From: CAZWEZ01 sp964632795
GTDB lineage: Bacteria; Pseudomonadota; Alphaproteobacteria; Rhodospirillales; 2-02-FULL-58-16
Reading direction: 5' to 3'
DNA: 25,835 nucleotides
Assembly: GCA_964632795.1 (NCBI GenBank)
Contig: CAZWEZ010000050.1
Coordinates: 1 to 25,835 of the forward strand
Of this stretch, positions 13,929 through 23,213 are shown one piece after another; within the stretch, counting starts at the first letter, position 1; each line of letters opens with the position of its first letter. The notes beneath the pieces were generated by a model. The model was given only the letters and a program-made list of their open reading frames with translations. It was not told the origin of the DNA and did not search any database. The translations under genes were made by a program, and so were the position numbers.

Positions 13929-14639
13929 GTGGCTGATGACAAGAAAAACAAACCCGTAAAGACCAAACACAGCCTCGACAACATCAAGCTCCTCGCCGAG
14001 ATGTCGAAGAAGGATCGTGACGAGCTCGCCAAGAAGTGCCGGTGGATCGAACTCAAGCCGGACCAGCCGATCCTGGAAGAGGACGACACCACCCCCTACG
14101 AGGTCTACTTCATCGTCAGCGGCGAGGTGCGGGTGGTCAACTACCTGGGCGACGAACGCGAGGTCGCCCTGGCCACCCTGTCGGCCGGCGACCACTTCGG
14201 CGAGCTGTCGGCGGTCGACGGGCTCAAGCGTTCGGCCCACGTGTTCGGCAACGAACCCGGCCTCTTCGCCTCATTGCCGCGGGAGGACTTCATCAAGCTG
14301 CTAACCACCCACCCGCCGGTGGCGTTGCGTCTGCTCGACCACTTTTCGGGCATCATCCGCACCATGACCCACCGCTTCTCGAGCCTCAGCGTGATGACCC
14401 CGCGCCAGCGGGTCTACATGGAACTGTTGCGGCTGTGCGAGCCCAATCCGTCGGGCGACGGCAGCTGGATCATCGAGTTCATGCCCAACCACAACGAGAT
14501 CGCCGGCTGGGCGGGCACCGAAAGACAGCAGGTGGGCGAGGCCATCGGCGGCCTGGTCCGCGACGGCATCGCCGAGCGCCACCACAAGTCGTTCGTGATC
14601 AGGGATCAGGCCAGGCTCCGCCTGCTGGCCAACCAATAG
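13929..14639 (+). CDS. Crp/Fnr-family transcriptional regulator
   Basis: A 236-residue regulator from GTG 13929, which has AAAGG suitably upstream. An ATG at 13851 would add 26 residues containing a duplicated DTHRKP unit. The cyclic-nucleotide domain (about 15-130) has a phosphate-binding cassette FGELSAVDGLKRSAHV, close to the cAMP-binding consensus. The C-terminal helix-turn-helix (about 180-230) is NEIAGWAGTERQQVGEAIGGL. There is no Fnr-type cysteine cluster. The stop is three bases before cpaA, so it belongs to the pilus transcription unit and probably regulates it. The cyclase at 7532 is a candidate source of ligand. Confidence 0.88.
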   Translation: MADDKKNKPVKTKHSLDNIKLLAEMSKKDRDELAKKCRWIELKPDQPILEEDDTTPYEVYFIVSGEVRVVNYLGDEREVALATLSAGDHFGELSAVDGLKRSAHVFGNEPGLFASLPREDFIKLLTTHPPVALRLLDHFSGIIRTMTHRFSSLSVMTPRQRVYMELLRLCEPNPSGDGSWIIEFMPNHNEIAGWAGTERQQVGEAIGGLVRDGIAERHHKSFVIRDQARLRLLANQ

Positions 14640-14642
14640 CGG

Positions 14643-15182
14643 GTGATCTTGGATCATCTGTTGCCGTTCATGCACCTGACGGCGGCCGTCGTCTTCCTCT
14701 TCGCCGTGGTCTACGCCGGGTTCAGCGACCTGTGCAGCTTCCGGATTCCCAATTGGACCTGCCTCGCCGTCCTGGCGTGCTTCTTCCCGGCCGCCGTCGC
14801 CTCGGGATGGGGGATGACGGAGATGTCGATCAACCTCGGGGCCGGCGCCACGACGCTCGGGATCGGCTTGGTGCTGTTCGCCCGCGGCCTGATCGGGGGC
14901 GGCGACGTCAAGCTGCTGGCGACGATCTCGGTGTGGACGGGATGGGGGGGGCTGCCGGCGTTCCTGCTGGTGGTGGCGGCGTTCGGCGGGGTGCTGGCCC
15001 TGGCCCTGCTCGCCTTCCGCCGCCTCGAGCTGTCCGAGGGGTTGAGCGGATTGGCCTGGGTCGGTCGGTTGCACTCGGAACGGCGGCACATCCCTTACGG
15101 CGTCGCCATCGCCGCCGGGGCGATCGCCGTGATCCCCAGGCTGGCCGTTCTGTCGCCGGCCGCCGCGTGGTTTGCCCCATAG
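14643..15182 (+). CDS. cpaA: Prepilin peptidase CpaA/TadV
   Basis: A 179-residue polytopic inner-membrane aspartic peptidase that processes Flp-type prepilins. Both catalytic aspartates are seen: Asp29 in FSDLCSFRIPN and Asp88 in the GxGD-type GGGDVKLL. About four to five hydrophobic segments surround them. Length fits the short TadV type lacking an N-methylation domain. It starts at GTG 14643, three bases after the Crp-type gene, so it is co-transcribed with it. Unusually, no Flp pilin gene lies next to it. Confidence 0.92.
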   Translation: MILDHLLPFMHLTAAVVFLFAVVYAGFSDLCSFRIPNWTCLAVLACFFPAAVASGWGMTEMSINLGAGATTLGIGLVLFARGLIGGGDVKLLATISVWTGWGGLPAFLLVVAAFGGVLALALLAFRRLELSEGLSGLAWVGRLHSERRHIPYGVAIAAGAIAVIPRLAVLSPAAAWFAP

Positions 15183-15296
15183 CCGGGCCACGGAATTCCT
15201 GGCCGGTAAAACGGTGGATTTATTGTTGATGTTTGAAGTTCGTTATCGTGTATTCTTGATTCCCGCAATAGGATTCATGATGGGACGCCGGGGATC
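15183..15296 (+). other. Spacer between cpaA and cpaB
   Basis: These 114 bases are more AT-rich than their neighbours and contain no ORF. This is where a flp pilin might be expected in some Tad loci, but there is no room for one. A secondary promoter is possible; I could not find a clean -35/-10 pair. Confidence 0.4.
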
Positions 15297-16352
15297 ATGC
15301 GGAGCACCGTAATCGGACTGATCGTTCTGGCCCTGGTTGCCGCCGGGGGGGTCGCCTATCTGGTCAAGGGGTTCCTCACCGCCCAGACCCAGGTGATCCA
15401 GGATGAAGCCGAGGAAGCCGTGGCCACGGTCAAGGTCCTGGTCGCCGGCAGCGACCTGCCGGCGGGCATTACCGTGGTCCGCCAGAACCTGCGCTGGGTG
15501 GAGTGGCCCGAGGAAGCGGTCGAAAAGGATTACGTGGCGGCCTCCGAGGAGAACCAGGACATCGAGAAACAGTTCGTCGGTTCGGTGGTCCGCCGCGGAA
15601 TCGGCCAGGGCATCCCGATCACCGCCAAGATGTTCTTCAAGCGCGACGACCCGGGCTTCCTCGCCGGCGCCCTGCAACCGGGGATGCGGGCGATGCCGAT
15701 CTCGGTCAACGCAATCAGCGGCGCCGCCGGCTTCATCCTTCCCGGCGACCACGTCGACGTCATCCTGTCGATGCAGCTCAAGAAGATCCTCCCCGCGGGG
15801 GTGGCCGAGGAAGGCCAGTTGATCGGCGGAGTCGCCATGAAATACATCAGCGAGACGATCCTTCGCGACATCCGGGTGATCGCCGTCGACCAGCAAGTCA
15901 GCGACTTCGAAGCGTCCACCGTCCTGGCCATGACGATAACCCTCGAGGTGACCTCCAAGCAGACGGAGGCGCTGACCGTCGCCATGTCGATGGGCTCCCT
16001 CAGCCTGTCGCTGAGGAGCCTGGCCACGGATACGGCGATGGACCAAGGGGAGTCCTTCACCTCGGACATGCAGGTGAGCCCGTTCCTGACCTCGGTCAAC
16101 ACGGGCCGGGACGTCGCGCGCATGGCCGAGGAAGCCGTCGCCGCCGCTGCCAAGCAGTTCGCCGCCGAGAATGCCGCCGCCAAGGAGGCCGCCGCCAAGG
16201 AAGCCGCCAAAAGGGAAGCCGCGGCCAGCCAGGAGGCCGCCGCCGCTCCCGCGGCCGCCGGCCAGGAAGCTCCCGTGAAGACCGACACCGAGCCGTGGAA
16301 GGTCGACGTGTACCGCGGCTTCGGCGAACCTCAGGAGATCACCGGAAAATGA
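15297..16352 (+). CDS. cpaB: Flp pilus assembly protein CpaB/RcpC
   Basis: A 351-residue periplasmic protein anchored by an N-terminal membrane helix (STVIGLIVLALVAAGGVAYL). A SAF-type domain follows (VLVAGSDLPAGITV, then VVRRGIGQGIPIT) and the RcpC domain GMRAMPISVNAISGAAGFILPGDHVDVIL. CpaB works with the secretin CpaC in the outer-membrane channel of the Tad machine. The C-terminal 75 residues are an Ala/Lys/Glu-rich, probably helical or coiled-coil low-complexity tail (AAKEAAAKEAAKREAA). ATG 15297; its TGA overlaps the cpaC ATG. Confidence 0.93.
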   Translation: MRSTVIGLIVLALVAAGGVAYLVKGFLTAQTQVIQDEAEEAVATVKVLVAGSDLPAGITVVRQNLRWVEWPEEAVEKDYVAASEENQDIEKQFVGSVVRRGIGQGIPITAKMFFKRDDPGFLAGALQPGMRAMPISVNAISGAAGFILPGDHVDVILSMQLKKILPAGVAEEGQLIGGVAMKYISETILRDIRVIAVDQQVSDFEASTVLAMTITLEVTSKQTEALTVAMSMGSLSLSLRSLATDTAMDQGESFTSDMQVSPFLTSVNTGRDVARMAEEAVAAAAKQFAAENAAAKEAAAKEAAKREAAASQEAAAAPAAAGQEAPVKTDTEPWKVDVYRGFGEPQEITGK

Positions 16353-17797
16353 CCCGGCGAACGCGGCGCCTTCTCCTGCGGGGGTTGCCGTCGGCGGCCG
16401 TGCTGCTGGCCGTCGCCGTCGCCGTCCCGGCGCCCCCGGGATGGGCGCAACAGGTCACCCCGGTGCCGGTGCCCCCGGCGACCGAGGCCCCGGCCCCCCC
16501 CGAAGCGCTCCCCGGCACCGCCTCCGAAGCGATGGTGGTCAATCTGAACGTCGGCAAGACCCGCCTCATCGAACTGCCGCTGGCGGTCAAGGAGGTCATC
16601 GTCGCCGATCCGACGATCGCCGACGTCATGGTCAAGTCGCCGACCAAGATCTACCTGCTGGGCCTGGTGCCCGGCTCGACCAACATCTTCTTCCTCGGCG
16701 ACGACAATGAAATCGTCTCCCACATGGAGGTGCTGGTGAACATCGACGTGGCCGCCGCCCAGGCGGCCATCGATTCCCTGCTGCCCAAGGCCAGGATCGT
16801 GGTGGACTCCTCCAACGAGACGCTGGTGCTGAGGGGCACCGTGCGTTCGGCCAAGGAATCGGCCGACGCCATGGCCATCGCCGCCAGCTTCGCCGGCGAA
16901 GACGCCGCAGTCATCAACATGCTGCGCATCCTCGAGGACATGCAGGTGATGCTTCACGTGCGGATCTCCGAAATTCAGCGTACCGTGGCCAAATCCCTCG
17001 GCATCAATTCGTCCTTTTCCAGGACCTTCGGGGGACGACAGCTCACTGCCAACGCCACAAACCTCTTGGCCGGCGTCACGACCAATATCGCCGGGAGTTT
17101 CGTCATCGACGCCTTCGGTTTGACCAACATGACCTTCAATGCCCTGGAATCCCAAGGACTGGCCAAGACCCTGGCCGAGCCGACCCTGATCGCGATCTCC
17201 GGTGAAACAGCCAGTTTCCTGGCCGGCGGCGAGTTTCCAGCGGTTGCCGGGGTCGACCAGCTGGGCGACCCCGTCTTCGAACTGAAAGAATTCGGGGTTA
17301 AACTTGAATTCACGCCGACGGTGTTGGACAACAATCAGATCAGCCTGACTATATTCACCGAGATCACCGCGATCTCCGCCGCACTCGGGGCCAACATCTC
17401 CGCAGATGTTTTCCAACCGGGACTCACCAAGCGAAGCGCCACAACCACGGTGACCCTGCCCAGCGGCGGCAACATCATGATCGCCGGCCTGCTCCAGAAC
17501 GACGAGGCCAACACCATCGGCGGCGCCCCCTGGCTGAAGGACATCCCGATCATCGGCGCCCTGTTCCGCAGCACCCAGTTCACCAACAACCGGACCGAGC
17601 TGGTGATCCTGCTCACCGCCTACCTGGTCCAGCCGGTGGAAGACATGGCCCGACTGGCCATGCCCACCGACGGTTTCGTGCCGGCCAGCGACTTCGACTT
17701 CTACGTCATGGGCCGCCTTCACAAGCAGTATTCCAGGCGCAAGGGCGCCGCGCAGATCCCGATGCTGCAGGGTCCGTTCGGTTACATCATGGAGTGA
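16349..17797 (+). CDS. cpaC: Tad pilus secretin CpaC/RcpA
   Basis: A 482-residue outer-membrane secretin through which the Flp pilus leaves the cell. It has a signal peptide (basic MTRRTRR, hydrophobic core, likely cut after Ala33), a Pro-rich linker and the T2SS/T3SS pilus N-terminal domain (NVGKTRLIELPLAVKEVIVA). A BON-like domain (about 130-185, ETLVLRGTVRSAKE) and the secretin domain (about 205-450) follow, the latter with LAEPTLIAISGETASFLAGGE-like and PSGGNIMIAGLL signatures. ATG 16349 overlaps the cpaB stop as ATGA. A longer ORF reading back to 15503 in this frame is the wrong frame of cpaB. Confidence 0.95.
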   Translation: MTRRTRRLLLRGLPSAAVLLAVAVAVPAPPGWAQQVTPVPVPPATEAPAPPEALPGTASEAMVVNLNVGKTRLIELPLAVKEVIVADPTIADVMVKSPTKIYLLGLVPGSTNIFFLGDDNEIVSHMEVLVNIDVAAAQAAIDSLLPKARIVVDSSNETLVLRGTVRSAKESADAMAIAASFAGEDAAVINMLRILEDMQVMLHVRISEIQRTVAKSLGINSSFSRTFGGRQLTANATNLLAGVTTNIAGSFVIDAFGLTNMTFNALESQGLAKTLAEPTLIAISGETASFLAGGEFPAVAGVDQLGDPVFELKEFGVKLEFTPTVLDNNQISLTIFTEITAISAALGANISADVFQPGLTKRSATTTVTLPSGGNIMIAGLLQNDEANTIGGAPWLKDIPIIGALFRSTQFTNNRTELVILLTAYLVQPVEDMARLAMPTDGFVPASDFDFYVMGRLHKQYSRRKGAAQIPMLQGPFGYIME

Positions 17798-17802
17798 CCG
17801 CC

Positions 17803-18453
17803 ATGAAAGGACACCCAACCTGTCGCTTCAGCGCTTCATGGATCCCCATGGCGATGGCCTTCGTGCTGACCGTCGCCGGGTGCGCGCCGCTGACCGGAGA
17901 GAGCGATCCCGGCCGGGTCGAGACGTTGAAGGTGGAGATGGCGACCTACGCGGTGGCGGTGGCGATTGCCGATCCCGGCGGGAACCTCGATTCGAGGGCC
18001 GAGGAACGGCTCCGGGGCTTCGTGCGCCTGTACATGCGCCGCGCGCGGGGTCCGTTGCACGTCGCCACCGCGCCCGGCGGCGATCCGTCTACCGCCCAGG
18101 CGCGGGCCACGGGGGCGCGCGACCGGCTGCTGGCCCACGGGGTCGATGCCGCCGACATCGTGGTCGATGCCGGGCTGTCCTCCGTGGGCGGGGAAACCAC
18201 CGTCCTCCTCAGCTTCCGGGGCTATCGGGTGATCGTGCCCGAGTGCGGCGACTGGTCCGGCGATGTCGGCTTCAACCCCACCAACCAGCCCCATGTCGAT
18301 TTCGGCTGCGCCTACCGGCGCAACACCGGGCTGATGGTCAGCGACCCCGGCGACCTGTTGAAGTCGGGCACCCCGGGGGCCATCGACGCGACCCGGATGG
18401 GGACCGTTGTCGGCGGCTATCGCGCCGGCGCCGCCGAGGAGGAAGGGGAATGA
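17803..18453 (+). CDS. cpaD: Tad pilus assembly lipoprotein CpaD
   Basis: A 216-residue lipoprotein with a type II signal ending LTVAGC (lipidated Cys27). The CpaD family signature is near the C-terminus: ECGDWSGDVGFNPTN, HVDFGCAYRRNTGLMV and DPGDLL. It assists the CpaC secretin at the outer membrane. ATG 17803 is preferred to GTG 17794 because GGAG lies eight bases upstream and the signal peptide then has a proper length. It follows cpaC by five bases. The stop TGA overlaps an ATG (AATGA, 18450), the apparent start of cpaE. Confidence 0.92.
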   Translation: MKGHPTCRFSASWIPMAMAFVLTVAGCAPLTGESDPGRVETLKVEMATYAVAVAIADPGGNLDSRAEERLRGFVRLYMRRARGPLHVATAPGGDPSTAQARATGARDRLLAHGVDAADIVVDAGLSSVGGETTVLLSFRGYRVIVPECGDWSGDVGFNPTNQPHVDFGCAYRRNTGLMVSDPGDLLKSGTPGAIDATRMGTVVGGYRAGAAEEEGE

Positions 18454-19713
18454 ACATCGCCGACGGCCGGCGGGAACAGAGGGAGACTGGGCATTCTTAG
18501 GCTTTCCATCATCGCGTTCGTCCTGAATTCGGAAACCGCGGCGGCCATCAAGGGCCTCGGCGAGGACCGCCGGCTGGCCCGTTCCAGGATCGCCGTCCAC
18601 GAGGGCGGCATCGGCGAAGCCGCCGCCTTCCTGGCCGAAAACGACACCCCGCAGCTCCTGATCGTCGAGGCGACCGAGACCGGCGAGGAGTTGTTCGAGG
18701 CCCTCGACCATTTGGCCGAGGTCTGCGAACCCGGCGACAAGGTGATCCTGTTCGGCACCGAGAACGACATCTCCCTGTACCGGCAACTGATGGAAATGGG
18801 GCTCAGCGAGTACTTCACCGGCGCCGTGTCGACGGCGGACCTGATCGCCATCATCGAGGGCATCTTCTCCGAACCGGGCGCGGAGACCGATGGCCGGGTG
18901 ATCGCCTTCATCGGCGCCCGTGGCGGGGTCGGCAGCAGTTCGATCGCCGCCAACGTCTCCTTCGCCCTGGCCCAGCAGTACGAGGAGGAGGTCATCCTGC
19001 TCGACCTCGACCTGTGCTTCGGCAACATCGCGATGTCCTTCGACCTCCAGCAGAAACAGAACATCTCGGACGCCCTGGCCCAGCCGGGCCGCCTCGACGA
19101 CCAACTGATGGAAAAGTTCATGCTGAAGTACGGCGACCATCTGTCGGTGGTCCCGGCGCCGTCGGTGTTGGGCGGCAATTACGATATTGATGTCGATTCC
19201 TTCGAGATTCTGTTAAAATTGGCCCGTCAGATGGCTTCGTTCGTTACCCTGGACGTGCCCCATCAATGGCTGCCATGGGTTCCCGGGGTTCTGCTCGAAG
19301 CCAACGAGATCGTGGTCACGGCCACCCCCGACTTGGTGTGCCTGCGCGACGCCAAGAACATCTTTGATGCGGTGACGCCGAATCGGGGGGTCGAGGCGCC
19401 GACACGCCTGGTCTTCAACCGGGTCGGGGCGTCCAAGAAGAGCGAGCTGTCGGCCAAGAATTTTCAGGAGGCCATCGAGATTTCACCGACCGTGTCCATA
19501 CCGTTCGACCCCGGACTCTTCGGAACCGCCATGAACAACGGCGAGATGGTCGCCGAGGTCAACAAGGGAAGCAAGGCGACCCAGCAGATCAACGCCCTGG
19601 CCAGCATCGTCAGCGCCCGGGAGGCGGTGTCCAAAGCCAAGGCCAAGGCCAAGGCCAAGGGCAAGGATAAGAGCGGCGGCGCGTCGCTGTTCTCCTTCAT
19701 GAGGAGATCCTAG
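18450..19713 (+). CDS. cpaE: Tad pilus ATPase CpaE/TadZ, with apparent frameshift near its start
   Basis: A ParA/MinD-like protein that localises the Tad machine at the pole. An N-terminal receiver-like domain (from LSIIAFVLNSETAAAIKG) precedes the ATPase domain. The Walker A is the deviant form GARGGVGSSSIAAN, followed by ILLDLDLCFGN and LDVPHQW. The C-terminus is a Lys/Ala repeat (KAKAKAKAKGK). ATG 18450 overlaps the cpaD stop and has a strong GGAGG upstream, but its frame closes after 16 codons at TAG 18498-18500. The cpaE frame is open from 18454 yet has no ATG, GTG or TTG before TTG 18691, which lies inside the conserved domain. One surplus base in or near GGG 18489-18491 would restore a continuous gene. 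A sequencing or assembly error, a real mutation, programmed frameshifting or a non-standard start are all possible. Confidence 0.85.
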
Positions 19714-19718
19714 TACCC

Positions 19719-21221
19719 ATGTTCGGCAAACGCGGAACCGCAGAGGCGAGAAAGATCCCGGTCCAGGCGCCGCCCCCCAGGCTGGTCGACAGTGAGCCGG
19801 AGGATGTGCCGGAGCCGGAGGTCGAGGAGGAGGTAGAGGTAGAGGTAGAGGCCGAGGCCCCGCCACCGGTGAAGAAAAAGAAGAAGATGGCGCCGGAACC
19901 GGAGCCGAAAGAACCCGAACCCGAGGCCGAAGCCGCGGGCGGCCCCCTCGACGAAAAGCTCTCCGAGATCAAGATCAGCGTCTTCAACGACCTGATCGAG
20001 GCCGTCGACCTGGCCCAGCTGAGCACCCTGTCGCCCGACGCCGTGCGCGAGGAAATCAGCGACGTGGTCAGCGAGATCATCTCCATGCGCAACCTGGTGC
20101 TGAGCGCCCAGGAGCAGCAGCAGGTGATCACCGACATCTGCTACGACGTCCTCGGGCTGGGCCCGCTGGAGCCCCTGCTGGCGCGCCAGGACATCGCCGA
20201 CATCATGGTCAACGGCTGCGACAAGGTCTACATCGAGACCAAGGGCAAGATCGAGCTGACCGACATCAAGTTCCGCGACAACGCCCAGCTGATGAACGTC
20301 TGCCAGCGGATCGTCACCGCGGTCGGCCGGCGGGTCGACGAAGCGAGCCCGATCTGCGACGCCCGCCTGGCCGACGGCTCCCGCGTCAACGTGATCGCCC
20401 CGCCGCTGGCCATCGACGGCGCCGCCCTGACCATCCGCAAGTTCAGCAGCGAAAAGTTGACCCTGCCCGATCTGGTCGACTTCGGGAGCCTGACCCCGGC
20501 CTGCGCGACGGTCCTGGAAGTGGCCTCCGCCGCACGCTGCAACATCCTGATCTCCGGGGGCACCGGCTCGGGCAAGACCACCCTGCTCAACTGCATGACC
20601 GACTACATCGAACCCGGCGAGCGGGTCATCACCTGCGAGGACGCGGCCGAACTTCAGCTCAAGAACCCCCACGTGGTGCGCCTGGAGACCCGGCCGCCCA
20701 ACCTGGAAGGGGTCGGCCAGGTGACCATGCGCGACCTGGTCAAGAACTGCCTGCGGATGCGCCCCGAGCGGATCATCGTCGGCGAGGTCCGCGGCCCCGA
20801 GGCCTTCGACCTGTTGCAGGCCATGAACACCGGCCACGACGGATCCATGGGCACGGTCCACGCCAACAACCCGCGCGAGGCCATTTCGCGGATCGAGAAC
20901 ATGATCGCCATGGGCGGCTTCAACCTGCCGGCCAAGGCGATGCGCGAACAGATCGCCTCGGCGATCAACGTCATCGTCCAGGCTTCGCGCCTGCGCGACG
21001 GTTCGCGCAAGATCACCCACATCACCGAGATCATCGGCATGGAGGGCGACGTGGTCACCCTCCAGGACCTGTTCATCTTCGAGTTCACCGGCGAATCCCC
21101 GGACGGCAAGATCCTGGGACGCCACCGTCCCACCGGCCTGCGGCCCCATTTCTGGGACCGGGCCCGGTACTACGGCCTCGAGGAGAAGCTGGCCGAGGCG
21201 CTGGAGATCTCGAGCGCCTGA
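19719..21221 (+). CDS. cpaF: Tad pilus secretion ATPase CpaF/TadA
   Basis: A 500-residue VirB11/PilT-family ATPase that powers Flp pilus extension from the cytoplasmic face. Walker A is GGTGSGKT (280-287), Walker B is RIIVGEVRGPEAFDLL, and the His-box region is GHDGSMGTVHANNPREA. The first 75 residues are a highly acidic Pro/Glu/Val linker with a KKKKK cluster, partly made of GTAGAG hexamer repeats in the DNA, and are probably disordered. ATG 19719 lies five bases after the cpaE stop with GAGGAG upstream. Confidence 0.96.
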   Translation: MFGKRGTAEARKIPVQAPPPRLVDSEPEDVPEPEVEEEVEVEVEAEAPPPVKKKKKMAPEPEPKEPEPEAEAAGGPLDEKLSEIKISVFNDLIEAVDLAQLSTLSPDAVREEISDVVSEIISMRNLVLSAQEQQQVITDICYDVLGLGPLEPLLARQDIADIMVNGCDKVYIETKGKIELTDIKFRDNAQLMNVCQRIVTAVGRRVDEASPICDARLADGSRVNVIAPPLAIDGAALTIRKFSSEKLTLPDLVDFGSLTPACATVLEVASAARCNILISGGTGSGKTTLLNCMTDYIEPGERVITCEDAAELQLKNPHVVRLETRPPNLEGVGQVTMRDLVKNCLRMRPERIIVGEVRGPEAFDLLQAMNTGHDGSMGTVHANNPREAISRIENMIAMGGFNLPAKAMREQIASAINVIVQASRLRDGSRKITHITEIIGMEGDVVTLQDLFIFEFTGESPDGKILGRHRPTGLRPHFWDRARYYGLEEKLAEALEISSA

Positions 21222-21243
21222 TTACCTAGTGGATAGAACGGCC

Positions 21244-22233
21244 ATGGATAGCGGCCTCTACATAACCCTTGTTTCCACCGTCCTGGTGTTCTTGCTGATA
21301 TGCACGCTGAGCGTGGCCGTCGTCTTCGTCCTGCGTCCCCAGATGCGCCTCAAGAAGCGGATGGCGGCCTACGACCTGGTCGGCGCCGGGGGCGGCAGGC
21401 GCAGCGCCAAGAGTTCCGCCAATCCCCATCAGAAACGGATTCAGGAAAAGCTCCAGGAACTCGAGAACAAGGGCAAGAAGCAGTCGCGCAGCAGCCTGAT
21501 CCGGGCCAGCCTGGCCCAGGCCGGCCTCTCTATCGACGTCAAGCAGTTCCTGTTGCTGATGGTCGTCATCGGCCTGGTCGGGGGCATGGTCTCGTTGTTC
21601 ATGGGGATGCACATCGCGGTCGCCGCCGGGATCGGGGTCATCTCCGCCTTCGTGCTGCCCAAGCTGGGGCTGAAGTTCATGGCGGCGAGCCGCCAGAAGG
21701 CCTTCACCAAGCATTTCGCCAACGCCGTCGACGTCCTGATCCGCGGCGTCCGTTCGGGGCTTCCGGTGAGCGAGTGCCTGAACATCATCGGCCGCGAGTT
21801 GCCCGACCCCGTCGGCGAGGAGTTCCGCCTGCTGATCGAGGGGCAGAAGCTCGGCATCTCGCTGGATGAGCTGTTGCGCCGGGCGCTCGAGCGCATGCCG
21901 ACCTCCGACTTCAAGTTCTTCGCCATCGTGCTTCAGATCCAGCAGACCACCGGCGGCAACCTGGCCGACACCCTGGAGAACCTGTCCAACGTGTTGCGCG
22001 AACGCAAGAAGATGAAGGACAAGGTCCAGGCCCTGTCCAGCGAGGCCAAGTCGTCGGCGGCGATCATCGCCTCGCTGCCGTTCGGGGTGATGGCCCTGAT
22101 CCAGTTCACCAACCCTGAATTCCTGGCCCCCCTGTTCGACGAGAACATCGGCCATTACATGCTCATCGGCGCCGCCTTGTGGATGTGCGTCGGCCTGGGG
22201 GTGATGGCCAAGATGATCCATTTCAAGATTTAG
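21244..22233 (+). CDS. tadB: Tad inner-membrane platform protein TadB
   Basis: A 329-residue type II secretion F-family membrane protein forming the platform for pilus assembly with TadC. It has an N-terminal membrane helix (ITLVSTVLVFLLICTLSVAV) and a helical pair near 100-145. The cytoplasmic T2SSF domain includes SGLPVSECLNIIGRELPDP and QQTTGGNLADTLENL, and a C-terminal hydrophobic segment follows. ATG 21244 is chosen over GTG 21229; neither has a strong ribosome-binding site. It lies 22 bases after cpaF. Confidence 0.92.
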   Translation: MDSGLYITLVSTVLVFLLICTLSVAVVFVLRPQMRLKKRMAAYDLVGAGGGRRSAKSSANPHQKRIQEKLQELENKGKKQSRSSLIRASLAQAGLSIDVKQFLLLMVVIGLVGGMVSLFMGMHIAVAAGIGVISAFVLPKLGLKFMAASRQKAFTKHFANAVDVLIRGVRSGLPVSECLNIIGRELPDPVGEEFRLLIEGQKLGISLDELLRRALERMPTSDFKFFAIVLQIQQTTGGNLADTLENLSNVLRERKKMKDKVQALSSEAKSSAAIIASLPFGVMALIQFTNPEFLAPLFDENIGHYMLIGAALWMCVGLGVMAKMIHFKI

Positions 22234-22237
22234 CATC

Positions 22238-23191
22238 ATGGACTTCCAGGACAACGAAACCCTGATCGTCGCCCTTTCCGCTCTCGGCGGCTTCGCCGCG
22301 ATCGTCGCCTTCGCCCTGCCGTTCCTGCGCCGCGACCAACGCGCCTCGCGGATGAAGGTGGTGTCCGCCCACCGCGAGGAACTCAGCCGGCAGCGCCGCG
22401 AGGAACTGGCCCAGAAGCGCGCCCAGCGCAATCCCAGGGTCCACGTCAACGCCATGAAGAACCTGCTCAACCGGTTCGCCAAGCTGCGCGACATGACGTC
22501 GTCGAAGGAACTCCGCCTAAAGCTGGCGTCCGCCGGATGGCGCAAGCAGTCGGCGGTCGTGGTGTACGTCTTTTCGTGTCTGGCGGCCTCGGTGGCGGCG
22601 GTGTTGGTGGGCCTGGTGGTGGTGACAATCTGGAAGCCCGAATACCACATCCTGCTCCGGCTCCTCATTGCCGCCGGCGCCGGAGCGGCCGGCTTCTACC
22701 TGCCCTCGATGATGGTCAAGAACACCGCCGACAAGCGCCGGGTGGCGATGACGTCGACGTTTCCCGATTCCCTCGACCTGCTGGTGATCTGCGTCGAGGC
22801 CGGGCTGTCGATCGAAGCCGCCTTCGCCCGGGTCACCGAGGAGATTGCCGACGATGCTCCCATCCTGTCCCAGGAATTCGGCCTGATGAGCGCCGAGCTG
22901 GCGTTCCTCGGCGACCGCTCCAAGGCCTATTCCAACTTCGCCGACCGCACCGGTCTGCCGGCCGCCAAATCCCTGTCCACCGCGCTGTCTCAGTCCGAGA
23001 AATACGGAACCCCGGTCAGCGTCGCCCTCAAGATCCTGTCCAAGGAGAACCGCGAGGCGCGAATGGCGGCGGCCGAAAAGAAGGCCGGCTCGCTGCCCGC
23101 CCAGCTCACCGTGCCGATGATCGTGTTCTTCCTGCCGCCGCTGTTCGTGGTCATCATCGGCGGACCGATGATCAAAATCATCAACATGTGA
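22238..23191 (+). CDS. tadC: Tad inner-membrane platform protein TadC
   Basis: A 317-residue paralogue of TadB. It has an N-terminal membrane helix (LIVALSALGGFAAIVAFALPFL), two adjacent membrane helices around 105-155, and the T2SSF domain with FPDSLDLLVICVEAGLSIEAAF. A final hydrophobic segment is VPMIVFFLPPLFVVIIGGPMI. It starts four bases after tadB, so they are one transcript. It is the last plus-strand gene of the operon; the MITE-like hairpin element begins 22 bases after its stop. Confidence 0.94.
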   Translation: MDFQDNETLIVALSALGGFAAIVAFALPFLRRDQRASRMKVVSAHREELSRQRREELAQKRAQRNPRVHVNAMKNLLNRFAKLRDMTSSKELRLKLASAGWRKQSAVVVYVFSCLAASVAAVLVGLVVVTIWKPEYHILLRLLIAAGAGAAGFYLPSMMVKNTADKRRVAMTSTFPDSLDLLVICVEAGLSIEAAFARVTEEIADDAPILSQEFGLMSAELAFLGDRSKAYSNFADRTGLPAAKSLSTALSQSEKYGTPVSVALKILSKENREARMAAAEKKAGSLPAQLTVPMIVFFLPPLFVVIIGGPMIKIINM

Positions 23192-23213
23192 TCCGGGCCG
23201 GCGCCATTTCAGA

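Noticed and set aside
15503..17797. 764-residue ORF spanning cpaB and cpaC
   Set aside because: Only the part from ATG 16349 is the secretin; the front part is cpaB read in the wrong frame.
19623..19680. AAGGCC repeats in the cpaE tail as a possible CRISPR or regulatory array
   Set aside because: They are in-frame Lys-Ala codon repeats encoding a basic low-complexity tail.
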